64,000 bases of DNA. Source: Phymorhynchus buccinoides. Its lineage: Eukaryota; Mollusca; Gastropoda; Neogastropoda; Raphitomidae. Below the pieces are notes generated by a model. The model had not been told where the DNA came from. It saw only the letters and a program-made list of their open reading frames with translations, and ran no database searches. Both the position numbers and the translations under genes were made by a program. Position 1 is the first letter of the stretch. Every line of letters begins with the position of its first letter. The stretch lies in the NCBI GenBank assembly GCA_017654935.2, contig CM065683.1, forward strand, positions 5,861,131 through 5,925,130, in the 5' to 3' direction. Below, in pieces: positions 15,516-28,600 of this stretch.

Positions 15516-18500
15516 TAACCCCCACATAAAGAAACCACACACAATGAAGAATCATCATGTAGCACACACACATGTAACCCCCCACACACAATGAAGAATC
15601 ATCATGTAGCACACACTCCCCACACACACAATGAAGAATCATCATGTAGAAGAATCATCATGTAGCACACACTCCCCACACACACAATGAAGAATCATCA
15701 TGTAACACACTCCCCCCCCCCACACACAATGAAGAATCACCATGTAGCACACACTCCCCACACACACAATGAAGAATCATCATGTAGCACACACTCCCCC
15801 CCCCCATGTAGCACACACACACATGAAGAATCATCATGTAGCACACACTCCCCACACACACAATGAAGAATCATCATGTAGCACACACTCCCCCCCCCCA
15901 CACACACACAATGAAGAATCATCATGTAGCACACACTCCCCACACACACAATGAAGAATCATCATGTAGCACACACTCCCCCCCCCCCACACACACACAC
16001 AATGAAGAATCATCATGTAGCACACACTCCCCCCACACACAATGAAGAATCATCATGTAGCACACACACCCCCCCCACACACAATGAAGAATCATCATGT
16101 AGCACACACTCCCCACCACACACAATGAAGAATCATCATGTAGCACACACTCCCCCCCACACACAATGAAGAATCATCATGTAGCACACACTCCCCCCCA
16201 CACACAATGGAGAATCATCATGTAGCACACACTCCCCCACCACACACACAATGGAGAATCATCATGTAGCACACTCCCCCCCACCACACACACAATGGAG
16301 AATCATCATGTAGCACACACTCCCCCCCACACACAATGGAGAATCATCATGTAGCACACTCCCCCCCACCACACACACAATGGAGAATCATCATGTAGCA
16401 CACACTCCCCCCCACACACAATGGAGAATCATCATGTAGCACACACTCCCCCCCACACACAATGAAGAATCATCATGTAGCACACACTTCCCCCCCCACA
16501 CAATGGAGAATCATCATGTAGCACACACTCCCCCCCACACACAATGGAGAATCATCATGTAGCACACACTCCCCCCCACACACACAATGAAGAATCATCA
16601 TGTAGCACACACTCCCCCCCACACACAATGAAGAATCATCATGTAGCACACACTCCCCCCCACACAATGAAGAATCATCATGTAGCAGAATCATCATGTA
16701 GCACACACTCCCCCCCACACACAATGAAGAATCATCATGTAGCACACACTCCCCCCACACACAATGAAGAATCATCATGTAGCACACACTCCCCCCCACA
16801 CACAATGAAGAATCATCATGTAGCACACACTTCCCCCCCCACACAATGAAGAATCATCATGTAGCACACACCCCCCCCCCACACAATGAAGAATCATCAT
16901 GTAGCACACACTTCCCCCCCCACACAATGAAGAATCATCATGTAGCACACACTTCCCCCCCCACACAATGGAGAATCATCATGTAGCACACACTCCCCCC
17001 CACACACAATGAAGAATCATCATGTAGCACACACTCCCCCCCACACACCCACACACACACACAATGAAGAATCATCATGTAGCACACACTCCCCCCCACA
17101 CACAATGGAGAATCATCATGTAGCACACACTCCCCACCACACACAATGGAGAATCATCATGTAGCACACACTCCCCCCCACCACACACACAATGAAGAAT
17201 CATCATGTAGCACACACTTCCCCCCCCACACAATGGAGAATCATCATGTAGCACACACTCCCCCCCACACACAATGAAGAATCATCATGTAGCACACACT
17301 CCCCCCCCCCACACACACACAATGAAGAATCATCATGTAGCACACACTTCCCCCCCCACACAATGAAGAATCATCATGTAGCACACACTCCCCCCCCCCA
17401 CACACACACAATGAAGAATCATCATGTAGCACACACTTCCCCCCCCACACAATGGAGAATCATCATGTAGCACACACTCCCCCCACACACAATGAAGAAT
17501 CATCATGTAGCACACACTTCCCCCCCCACACAATGAAGAATCATCATGTAGCACACACTCCCCCCCCACACAATGAAGAATCATCATGTAGCACACACTC
17601 CCCCCCCCCCCCACAATGAAGAATCATCATGTAGCACACACTCCCCCCCCCCCCCCCACAATGAAGAATCATCATGTAGCACACACTCCCCCCCCCACCC
17701 ACAATGAAGAATCATCATGTAGCACACACTCCCCCCCACACACAATGAAGAATCATCATGTAGCACACACTCCCCCCCCCCCACAATGAAGAATCATCAT
17801 GTAGCACACACTCCCCCCCCACACACAATGAAGAATCATCATGTAGCACACACTTCCCCCCCCCCACAATGAAGAATCATCATGTAGCACACACTTCCCC
17901 CCCCCACAATGAAGAATCATCATGTAGCACACACTCCCCCCCCCCACACACACACAATGAAGAATCATCATGTAGCACACACTTCCCCCCCCACACAATG
18001 AAGAATCATCATGTAGCACACACTCCCCCCCACACACAATGAAGAATCATCATGTAGCACACACTCCCCCCCACACACAATGAAGAATCATCATGTAGCA
18101 CACACTCCCCCCCACACACAATGAAGAATCATCATGTAGCACACACTCCCCCCCCACACAATGAAGAATCATCATGTAGCACACACTCCCCCCCCCCACA
18201 CACACAATGAAGAATCATCATGTAGCACACACTCCCCCCACACACAATGAAGAATCATCATGTAGCACACACTCCCCCCCCCCCACAATGAAGAATCATC
18301 ATGTAGCACACACTTCCCCCCCCACACAATGAAGAATCATCATGTAGCACACACTCCCCCCCCACACACAATGAAGAATCATCATGTAGCACACACTCCC
18401 CCCCACACACAATGAAGAATCATCATGTAGCACACACTTCCCCCCCCACACAATGAAGAATCATCATGTAGCACACACTCCCCCCCACACACAATGGAGA

Positions 18501-20985
18501 ATCATCATGTAGCACACACTTCCCCCCCCACACAATGAAGAATCATCATGTAGCACACACTCCCCCCCACACACAATGAAGAATCATCATGTAGCACACA
18601 CTCCCCCCCACACACAATGAAGAATCATCATGTAGCACACACTCCCCCCCACACACAATGAAGAATCATCATGTAGCACACACTCCCCCCCACACACAAT
18701 GAAGAATCATCATGTAGCACACACTTCCCCCCCCACACAATGAAGAATCATCATGTAGCACACACTCCCCCCCACACACAATGAAGAATCATCATGTAGC
18801 ACACACTCCCCCCACACACAATGAAGAATCATCATGTAGCACACACTCCCCCCACACACAATGAAGAATCATCATGTAGCACACACTCCCCACCACACAC
18901 AATGAAGAATCATCATGTAGCACACACTCCCCCCCACACACACAATGAAGAATCATCATGTAGCACACACACACTCCCCACACACAATGAAGAATCATCA
19001 TGTAGCACACACACACTCCCCACACACAATGAAGAATCATAATGTAGCACACTCCCCCCCCACACACACACAATGAAGAATCATCATGTAGCACACACTC
19101 CCCACACACACATGAAGAATCATCATGTAGCACACACTCCCCACACACAATGAAGAATCATAATGTAGCACACTCCCCCCACACACACACAATGAAGAAT
19201 CATCATGTAGCACACACACACTCCCCACACACAATGAAGAATCATAATGTAGCACACACTCCAAACACACAATGAAGAATCATCATGTAGCACACACACA
19301 CTCCCCACACACAATGAAGAATCATAATGTAGCACACACTCCCCCCCCCCCACACACACACAATGAAGAATCATCATGTAGTACACACTCCCCACACACA
19401 ATGAAGAATCATCATGTAGTACACACTCCAAACACACAATGAAGAATCATCATGTAGCACACACTCCCCCCACCCACAATGAAGAATCATCATGTAGCAC
19501 ACACTCCCCCCCCCCCACACAATGAAGAATCATCATGTAGCACACACTTCCCCCCCCACACAATGAAGAATCATCATGTAGCACACACTCCCCCCCACAC
19601 ACAATGAAGAATCATCATGTAGCACACACTCCCCCCCCCCACCACACACAATGAAGAATCATCATGTAGTACACACTCCAAACACACAATGAAGAATCAT
19701 CATGTAGCACACACTCCCCCCCCCCACACACACACAATGAAGAATCATCATGTAGTACACACTCCAAACACACAATGAAGAATCATCATGTAGCACACTC
19801 CAAACACACACTGAAGAATCATCATGTAGCACACACACCACCCCACACACAATGAAGAATCATCATGTAGTACACACTCCCCACACACAATGAAGAATCA
19901 TCATGTAGCACACACACCCCCCCCACACACAATGAAGAATCATCATGTAGCACACACTCCCCCCCCCCCACACACACAATGAAGAATCATCATGTAGCAC
20001 ACACTCCCCACACACAATGAAGAATCATCATGTAGCACACACTCCTCCCCCCCCCCCCACACACAATGAAGAATCATCATGTAGCACACACTCCCCCCCA
20101 CACACAATGAAGAATCATCATGTAGCACACACTCCCCCCCCCACACAAATGAAGAATCATCATGTAGCACACACTCCCCCCCCACACAATGAAGAATCAT
20201 CATGTAGCACACACTCCCCCCCCCACACAATGAAGAATCATCATGTAGCACACACTCCCCCCCCCACACAATGCAGAATCATCATGTAGCACACACTCCC
20301 CCCCCCACACAATGAAGAATCATCATGTAGCACACACTCCCCCCCCCACACAATGAAGAATCATCATGTAGCACACACTTCCCCCCCCACACAATGAAGA
20401 ATCATCATGTAGCACACACTCCCCCCCACACACAATGAAGAATCATCATGTAGCACACACTTCCCCCCCCACACAATGAAGAATCATCATGTAGCACACA
20501 CTCCCCCCCACACACAATGAAGAATCATCATGTAGCACACACTCCCCCCCCACACACACAATGAAGAATCATCATGTAGCACACACTCCCCCCCACACAC
20601 AATGAAGAATCATCATGTAGCACACACTCCCCCCCCCACACAATGAAGAATCATCATGTAGCACACACTCCCCCCCACACACAATGGAGAATCATCATGT
20701 AGCACACACTCCCCCCCACACACAATGAAGAATCATCATGTAGCACACACTCCCCCCCCCACACAATGAAGAATCATCATGTAGCACACACTCCCCCCCA
20801 CACACAATGAAGAATCATCATGTAGCACACACTCCCCCCCCACACAATGAAGAATCATCATGTAGCACACACTCCCCCCCCCACACAATGAAGAATCATC
20901 ATGTAGCACACACTCCCCCCCCCCACACACACACAATGAAGAATCATCATGTAGCACACACTCCACCACACACACAATGAAGAAT
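15516..20985 (+). repeat. Satellite B array, 41-46-bp monomer with variable C-run
   Basis: The monomer key blocks are AATGAAGAATCATCATGTAG, CACACACT, a C-run varying from about 4 to 18, and a CA stretch. It aligns block for block with satellite A: AATAAAGAAATCATCATGTAA becomes AATGAAGAATCATCATGTAG, and the CCCCCTTCA part is replaced by CACACT plus C-run. Variants include AATGGAGAATC, CACTTCCCCC and the TAGTACACACTCCAAACAC type near 19,400-19,800. Length change lies almost wholly in the C-run and CA stretch, as expected of slippage. Open frames on both strands are repeat translations. Confidence 0.97.
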
Positions 20986-21670
20986 CATCATGTAGTACAC
21001 ACTCCCCCCACATACAAAGAAGAATCATCATGTATGTAGTACACACTCCACATACACACACAATGAAGAATCATCATGTAGTACACACTCCCCCCACACA
21101 CAAAGAAGAATCATCATGTATGTAGTACACACTCCACATACACACACAATGAAGAATCATCATGTAGTACACACTCCCCCCACACACAAAGAAGAATCAT
21201 CATGTATGTAGTACACACTCCACATACACACACAATGAAGAATCATCATGTAGTACACACTCCCCCCACACACAAAGAAGAATCATCATGTATGTAGTAC
21301 ACACTCCACATACACACACAGTGAAGAATCATCATGTAGTACACACTCCCCCCACATACAAAGAAGAATCATCATGTATGTAGTACACACTCCACATACA
21401 CACACAATGAAGAATCATCATGTAGTACACACTCCCCCCCACACACAAAGAAGAATCATCATGTATGTAGTACACACTCCACATACACACACAGTGAAGA
21501 ATCATCATGTAGTACACACTCCCCCCACACACAAAGAAGAATCATCATGTATGTAGTACACACTCCACATACACACACAATGAAGAATCATCATGTAGTA
21601 CACACTCCCCCCACATACAAAGAAGAATCATCATGTATGTAGTACACACTCCACATACACACACAAATGA
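20986..21670 (+). repeat. Satellite B higher-order repeat, 86-bp dimer
   Basis: Here B-type monomers alternate in two forms, giving an 86-bp period (AATGAAG blocks start at 21,062, 21,148 and 21,234). One half has AAAGAAGAATCATCATG, then TATGTAGTACACACTCCACA. The other has AATGAAGAATC, then TAGTACACACTCCCCCC. TAGTAC replaces the usual TAGCAC. The same dimer occupies 49,490-50,220 at the matching place in the other B array. Confidence 0.93.
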
Positions 21671-22030
21671 AGAATCATCATGTAGCACACACTACCCCCC
21701 CCCCCCACCACCACGAGGCCCAACCCCCCCCCCACACACAACAAAGAAGAATCATCATGTATGTAGTACACACTCCACATACACACACAATGAAGAATCA
21801 TCATGTAGCACACACTCACCACCCCCACACACACAACAATGAAGACATCATCATGTAGCACACACCACACCACACACACACAATGAAGAATCATCATGAA
21901 TTGTAGCACACACTCCCCCCCCCCACACACACACAATGAAGAATCATCATGTAGCACACACACCGCCACCCCCACACACACACTCTGAAGAATCATCATG
22001 TAGCACACACACACCTCCACACACACACAC
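21671..22030 (+). repeat. Satellite B distal end, divergent monomers
   Basis: These are B monomers with longer C-runs and unusual spacers (for example CCACGAGGCC near 21,711 and CACCGCCACCCCC near 21,962). The decay toward the array edge is typical of satellites. Nearly the same series of odd monomers is found at 50,220-50,550. Confidence 0.9.
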
Positions 22031-22258
22031 TATGAAGAATCATCATGTAACCCCCTTCATACACACATATAAAAGAAGGGGGTTACGTGATGATTTCTTG
22101 AATGTGTGTGTAAGTTTAATGAAGAACCCATCATGCAACCCCCTTCAGACAAAATAAATAAAACACCACATCAATAATATACATGATGATTTATTGATTG
22201 TGTGTGTATATATAATTTAAAAACCCCCACATGTAACCCGCTTCACACCCGTAACCCG
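22031..22258. repeat. Junction block with inverted satellite A monomers (copy 1)
   Basis: This is a short mosaic of forward and reverse satellite-A-like monomers. Forward pieces read CATCATGTAACCCCCTTCA; reverse pieces read GAAGGGGGTTACGTGATGAT and ATGATGATTTATTG. The arms 22,035-22,058 and 22,075-22,099 form an inverted repeat with one mismatch and a one-base bulge around a 16-base spacer, so a hairpin is possible. From 22,032 to the gap at 22,259 the sequence is identical to 50,552-50,778. Confidence 0.92.
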
Positions 22259-22758
22259 NNNNNNNNNNNNNNNNNNNNNNNNNNNNNNNNNNNNNNNNNN
22301 NNNNNNNNNNNNNNNNNNNNNNNNNNNNNNNNNNNNNNNNNNNNNNNNNNNNNNNNNNNNNNNNNNNNNNNNNNNNNNNNNNNNNNNNNNNNNNNNNNNN
22401 NNNNNNNNNNNNNNNNNNNNNNNNNNNNNNNNNNNNNNNNNNNNNNNNNNNNNNNNNNNNNNNNNNNNNNNNNNNNNNNNNNNNNNNNNNNNNNNNNNNN
22501 NNNNNNNNNNNNNNNNNNNNNNNNNNNNNNNNNNNNNNNNNNNNNNNNNNNNNNNNNNNNNNNNNNNNNNNNNNNNNNNNNNNNNNNNNNNNNNNNNNNN
22601 NNNNNNNNNNNNNNNNNNNNNNNNNNNNNNNNNNNNNNNNNNNNNNNNNNNNNNNNNNNNNNNNNNNNNNNNNNNNNNNNNNNNNNNNNNNNNNNNNNNN
22701 NNNNNNNNNNNNNNNNNNNNNNNNNNNNNNNNNNNNNNNNNNNNNNNNNNNNNNNNNN
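22259..22758. other. Assembly gap, exactly 500 N
   Basis: This is a second placeholder gap of 500 N. The sequence to its left matches 50,551-50,778 exactly, while the sequence to its right restarts in satellite A. The join is therefore suspect. Confidence 0.99.
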
Positions 22759-25490
22759 AGAAATCATCATGTAACGCCCCCTTCACACACAATACAGAAA
22801 TCATCATGTAACCCCCTTCACTCACAATAAAGAAATCATCATTTAACCCCCTTCACACACAATAAAGAAATCATCATGTAACCCCCTTCAAACACTATAA
22901 AGAAATCATCATGTAACCCCCTTCACACACAATAAAGAAATCATCATGTAACCCCCTTCACACACACAATAAAGAAATCATCATGTAACCCCCTTCACAC
23001 ACAATAAAGAAATCATCATGTAACCCCCTTCACACACAATAAAGAAATCATCATGTAACCCCCTTCACACACAATAAAGAAATCATCATGTAACCCCCTT
23101 CACACACAATAAAGAAACCATCATGCAACCCCCTTCACACACAATAAAGAAATCATCATGTAACCCCCTTCACACACAATACAGAAATCATCATGTAACC
23201 CCCTTCACACACAATAAAGAAATCATCATGTAACCCCCTTCACACACAATAAAGAAATCATCATGTAACCCCCTTCACACACAATAAAGAAATCATCATG
23301 TAACCCCCTTCACACACAATAAAGAAATCATCATGTAACCCCCTTCACACACAATAAAGAAATCATCATGTAACCCCCTTCACACACAATAAAGAAATCA
23401 TCATGTAACCCCCTTCACACACAATAAAGAAATCATCATGTAACCCCCTTCACACACAATAAAGAAATCATCATGTAACCCCCTTCACACACAATATCAT
23501 CATGAAATCATCATGTAACCCCCTTCACACACAATAAAGAAATCATCATGTAACCCCCTTCACACACAATAAAGAAAAATCATCATGTAACCCCCTTCAC
23601 ACACAATAAAGAAATCATCATGTAACCCCCTTCACACACAATAAAGAAATCATCATGTAACCCCCTTCACACACAATAAAGAAATCATCATGTAACCCCC
23701 TTCACACACAATAAAGAAATCATCATGTAACCCCCTTCACACACAATAAAGAAATCATCATGTAACCCCCTTCACACACAATAAAGAAATCATCATGTAA
23801 CCCCCTTCACACACAATAAAGAAATCATCATGTAACCCCCTTCACACACAATAAAGAAATCATCATGTAACCCCCTTCACACACAATAAAGAAAATCACA
23901 TGTAATCACACACAAGAAATCATCATGTAACCCCCTTCACACACAATAAAGAAATCATCATGTAACCCCCTTCACACACAATAAAGAAATCATCATGTAA
24001 CCCCCTTCACACACAATAAAGAAACCATCATGTAACCCCCTTCACACACAATAAAGAAATCATCATGTAACCCCCTTCACACACAATAAAGAAATCATCA
24101 TGTAACCACCCTCTTTAACCCCCTTCACACACAATAAAGAAATCATCATGTAACCCCCTTCACACACAATAAAGAAATCATCATGTAACCCCCTTCACAC
24201 ACAATAAAGAAATCATCATGTAACCCCCTTCACACACAATAAAGAAATCATCATGTAACCCCCTTCACACACAATAAAGAAATCATCATGTAACCCCCTT
24301 CACACACAATAAAGAAATCATCATGTAACCCCCTTCACACACAATAAAGAAATCATCATGTAACCCCCTTCACACACAATAAAGAAATCATCATGTAACC
24401 CCCTTCACACACAATAAAGAAATCATCATGTAACCCCCTTCACACACAATAAAGAAATCATCATGTAACCCCCTTCACACACAATAAAGAAATCATCATG
24501 TAACCCCCTTCACACACAATAAAGAAATCATCATGTAACCCCCTTCACACACAATAAAGAAATCATCATGTAACCCCCTTCACACACAATAAAGAAATCA
24601 TCATGTAACCCCCTTCACACACAATAAAGAAATCATCATGTAACCCCCTTCACACACAATAAAGAAATCATCATGTAACCCCCTTCACACACAAAAAAGA
24701 AATCATCATGTAACCCCCTTCACACACAATAAAGAAATCATCATGTAACCCCCTTCACACACAATAAAGAAATCATCATGTAACCCCCTTCACACACAAT
24801 AAAGAAATCATCATGTAACCCCCTTCACACACAATAAAGAAATCATCATGTAACCCCCTTCACACACAATAAAGAAATCATCATGTAACCCCCTTCACAC
24901 ACAATAAAGAAATCATCATGTAACCCCCTTCACACACAATAAAGAAATCATCATGTAACCCCCTTCACACACAATAAAGAAATCATCATGTAACCCCCTT
25001 CACACACAATAAAGAAATCATCATGTAACCCCCTTCACACACAATAAAGAAATCATCATGTAACCCCCTTCACACACAATAAAGAAATCATCATGTAACC
25101 CCCTTCACACACAATAAAGAAATCATCATGTAACCCCCTTCACACACAATAAAGAAATCATCATGTAACCCCCTTCACACACAATAAAGAAATCATCATG
25201 TAACCCCCTTCACACACAATAAAGAAATCATCATGTAACCCCCTTCACACACAATAAAGAAATCATCATGTAACCCCCTTCACACACAATAAAGAAATCA
25301 TCATGTAACCCCCTTCACACACAATAAAGAAATCATCATGTAACCCCCTTCACACACAATAAAGAAATCATCATGTAACCCCCTTCACACACAATAAAGA
25401 AATCATCATGTAACCCCCTTCACACACAATAAAGAAATCATCATGTAACCCCCTTCACACACAATAAAGAAATCATCATGTAACCCCCTT
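22759..25490 (+). repeat. Satellite A array, left arm of contig 3
   Basis: These are 35-bp A monomers, mostly canonical. Early copies carry edge variants (TTCACTCAC, ATCATTTAACC and AAACACTATAAAG near 22,790-22,900). Short rearranged joins lie near 23,493, 23,895 and 24,108. The block sits where 2,684-4,140 sits in the collinear left copy. Confidence 0.97.
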
Positions 25491-25615
25491 CTGTGAATGT
25501 GTGTGTGTGTGTGTGTCGTGTGTGTGTGGTGTGTGTGTTTGTGTTGTGTGTGTGTGTGTGTGTGTGCGTGTGTGTGTGCGTGCGTGTGTGTGTGTGCGTG
25601 TGTCTGTGTGTGTAA
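25491..25615 (+). repeat. Short TG-rich tract inside satellite A
   Basis: A TG-rich tract begins CTGTGAATGTG and ends with GCGTGCGTGTG followed by GTGTCTGTGT. It shares both edges with 4,610-4,735, so it is probably a shortened counterpart of that tract. It lacks the unique 65-bp tail found at 4,737-4,800. Confidence 0.9.
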
Positions 25616-28600
25616 AGTAACCCCCTTCACACAAATAAAGAAATCATCATGTAACCCCCTTCACACACAATAAAGAAATCATCATGTAACCCCCTTCACA
25701 CACAATAAAGAAATCATCATGTAACCCCCTTCACACACAATAAAGAAATCATCATGTAACCCCCTTCACACACAATAAAGAAATCATCATGTAACCCCCT
25801 TCACACACAATAAAGAAATCATCATGTAACCCCCTTCACACACAATAAAGAAATCATCATGTAACCCCCTTCACACACAATAAAGAAATCATCATGTAAC
25901 CCCCTTCACACACAATAAAGAAATCATCATGTAACCCCCTTCACACACAATAAAGAAATCATCATGTAACCCCCTTCACACACAATAAAGAAATCATCAT
26001 GTAACCCCCTTCACACACAATAAAGAAATCATCATGTAACCCCCTTCACACACAATAAAGAAATCATCATGTAACCCCCTTCACACACAATAAAGAAATC
26101 ATCATGTAACCCCCTTCACACACAATAAAGAAATCATCATGTAACCCCCTTCACACACAATAAAGAAATCATCATGTAACCCCCTTCACACACAATAACA
26201 GAAATCATCATGTAACCCCCTTCACACACAATAAAGAAATCATCATGTAACCCCCTTCACACACAATAAAGAAATCATCATGTAACCCCCTTCACACACA
26301 ATAAAGAAATCATCATGTAACCCCCTTCACACACAATAAAGAAATCATCATGTAACCCCCTTCACACACAATAAAGAAATCATCATGTAACCCCCTTCAC
26401 ACACAATAAAGAAATCATCATGTAACCCCCTTCACACACAATAAAGAAATCATCATGTAACCCCCTTCACACACAATAAAGAAATCATCATGTAACCCCC
26501 TTCACACACAATAAAGAAATCATCATGTAACCCCCTTCACACACAATAAAGAAATCATCATGTAACCCCCTTCACACACAATAAAGAAATCATCATGTAA
26601 CCCCCTTCACACACAATAAAGAAATCATCATGTAACCCCCTTCACACACAATAAAGAAATCATCATGTAACCCCCTTCACACACAATAAAGAAATCATCA
26701 TGTAACCCCCTTCACACACAATAAAGAAATCATCATGTAACCCCCTTCACACACAATAAAGAAATCATCATGTAACCCCCTTCACACACAATAAAGAAAT
26801 CATCATGTAACCCCCTTCACACACAATAAAGAAATCATCATGTAACCCCCTTCACACACAATAAAGAAATCATCATGTAACCCCCTTCACACACAATAAA
26901 GAAATCATCATGTAACCCCCTTCACACACAATAAAGAAATCATCATGTAACCCCCTTCACACACAATAAAGAAATCATCATGTAACCCCCTTCACACACA
27001 ATAAAGAAATCATCATGTAACCCCCTTCACACACAATAAAGAAATCATCTAACCCCCTTCACACACAATAAAGAAATCATCATGTAACCCCCTTCACACA
27101 CAATAAAGAAATCATCATGTAACCCCCTTCACACACAATAAAGAAATCATCATGTAACCCCCTTCACACACAATAAAGAAATCATCATGTAACCCCCTTC
27201 ACACACAATACAGAAATCATCATGTAACCCCCTTCACACACAATAAAGAAATCATCATGTAACCCCCTTCACACACAATAAAGAAATCATCATGTAACCC
27301 CCTTCACACACAATAAAGAAATCATCATGTAACCCCCTTCACACACAATAAAGAAATCATCATGTAACCCCCTTAAAGAAATCATCATGTAACCCCCTTC
27401 ACACACAATAAAGAAATCATCATGTAACCCCCTTCACACACAATAAAGAAATCATCATGTAACCCCCTTCACACACAATAAAGAAATCATCATGTAACCC
27501 CCTTCACACACAATAAAGAAATCATCACCCCCTTCACACACAATAAAGAAATCATCATGTAACCCCCTTCACACACAATAAAGAAATCATCATGTAACCC
27601 CCTTCACACACAATAAAGAAATCATCATGTAACCCCCTTCACACACAATAAAGAAATCATCATGTAACCTTCACCACTTCATGTAACCCCCTTCACACAA
27701 TAAAGAAATCATCATGTAACCCCCTTCACACACAATAAAGAAATCATCATGTAACCCCCTTCACACACAATAAAGAAATCATCATGTAACCCCCTTCACA
27801 CACAATAAAGAAATCATCATGTAACCCCCTTCACACACAATAAAGAAATCATCATGTAACCCCCTTCACACACAATAAAGAAATCATCATGTAACCCCCT
27901 TCACACACAATAAAGAAATCATCATGTAACCCCCTTCACACACAATAAAGAAATCATCATGTAACCCCCTTCACACACAATAAAGAAATCATCATGTAAC
28001 CCCCTTCACACACAATAAAGAAATCATCATGTAACCCCCTTCACACACAATAAAGAAATCATCATGTAACCCCCTTCACACACAATAAAGAAATCATCAT
28101 GTAACCCCCTTCACACACAATAAAGAAATCATCATGTAACCCCCTTCACACACAATAAAGAAATCATCATGCAACCCCCTTCACACACAATAAAGAAATC
28201 ATCATGTAACCCCCTTCACACACAATAAAGAAATCATCATGTAACCCCCTTCACACACAATAAAGAAATCATCATGTAACCCCCTTCACACACAATAAAG
28301 AAATCATCATGTAACCCCCTTCACACACAATAAAGAAATCATCATGTAACCCCCTTCACACACAATAAAGAAATCATCATGTAACCCCCTTCACACACAA
28401 TAAAGAAATCATCATGTAACCCCCTTCACACACAATAAAGAAATCATCATGTAACCCCCTTCACACACAATAAAGAAATCATCATGTAACCCCCTTCACA
28501 CACAATAAAGAAATCATCATGTAACCCCCTTCACACACAATAAAGAAATCATCATGTAACCCCCTTCACACACAATAAAGAAATCATCATGTAACCCCCT

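Noticed and set aside
15454..22026. Many frames of 60-130 codons rich in CVLHDDSSLC or EESSCSTHSPP words
   Set aside because: These are satellite B monomers read in rotating frames. Start and stop points follow monomer length changes, and the same words recur at 44.5-50.5 kb.
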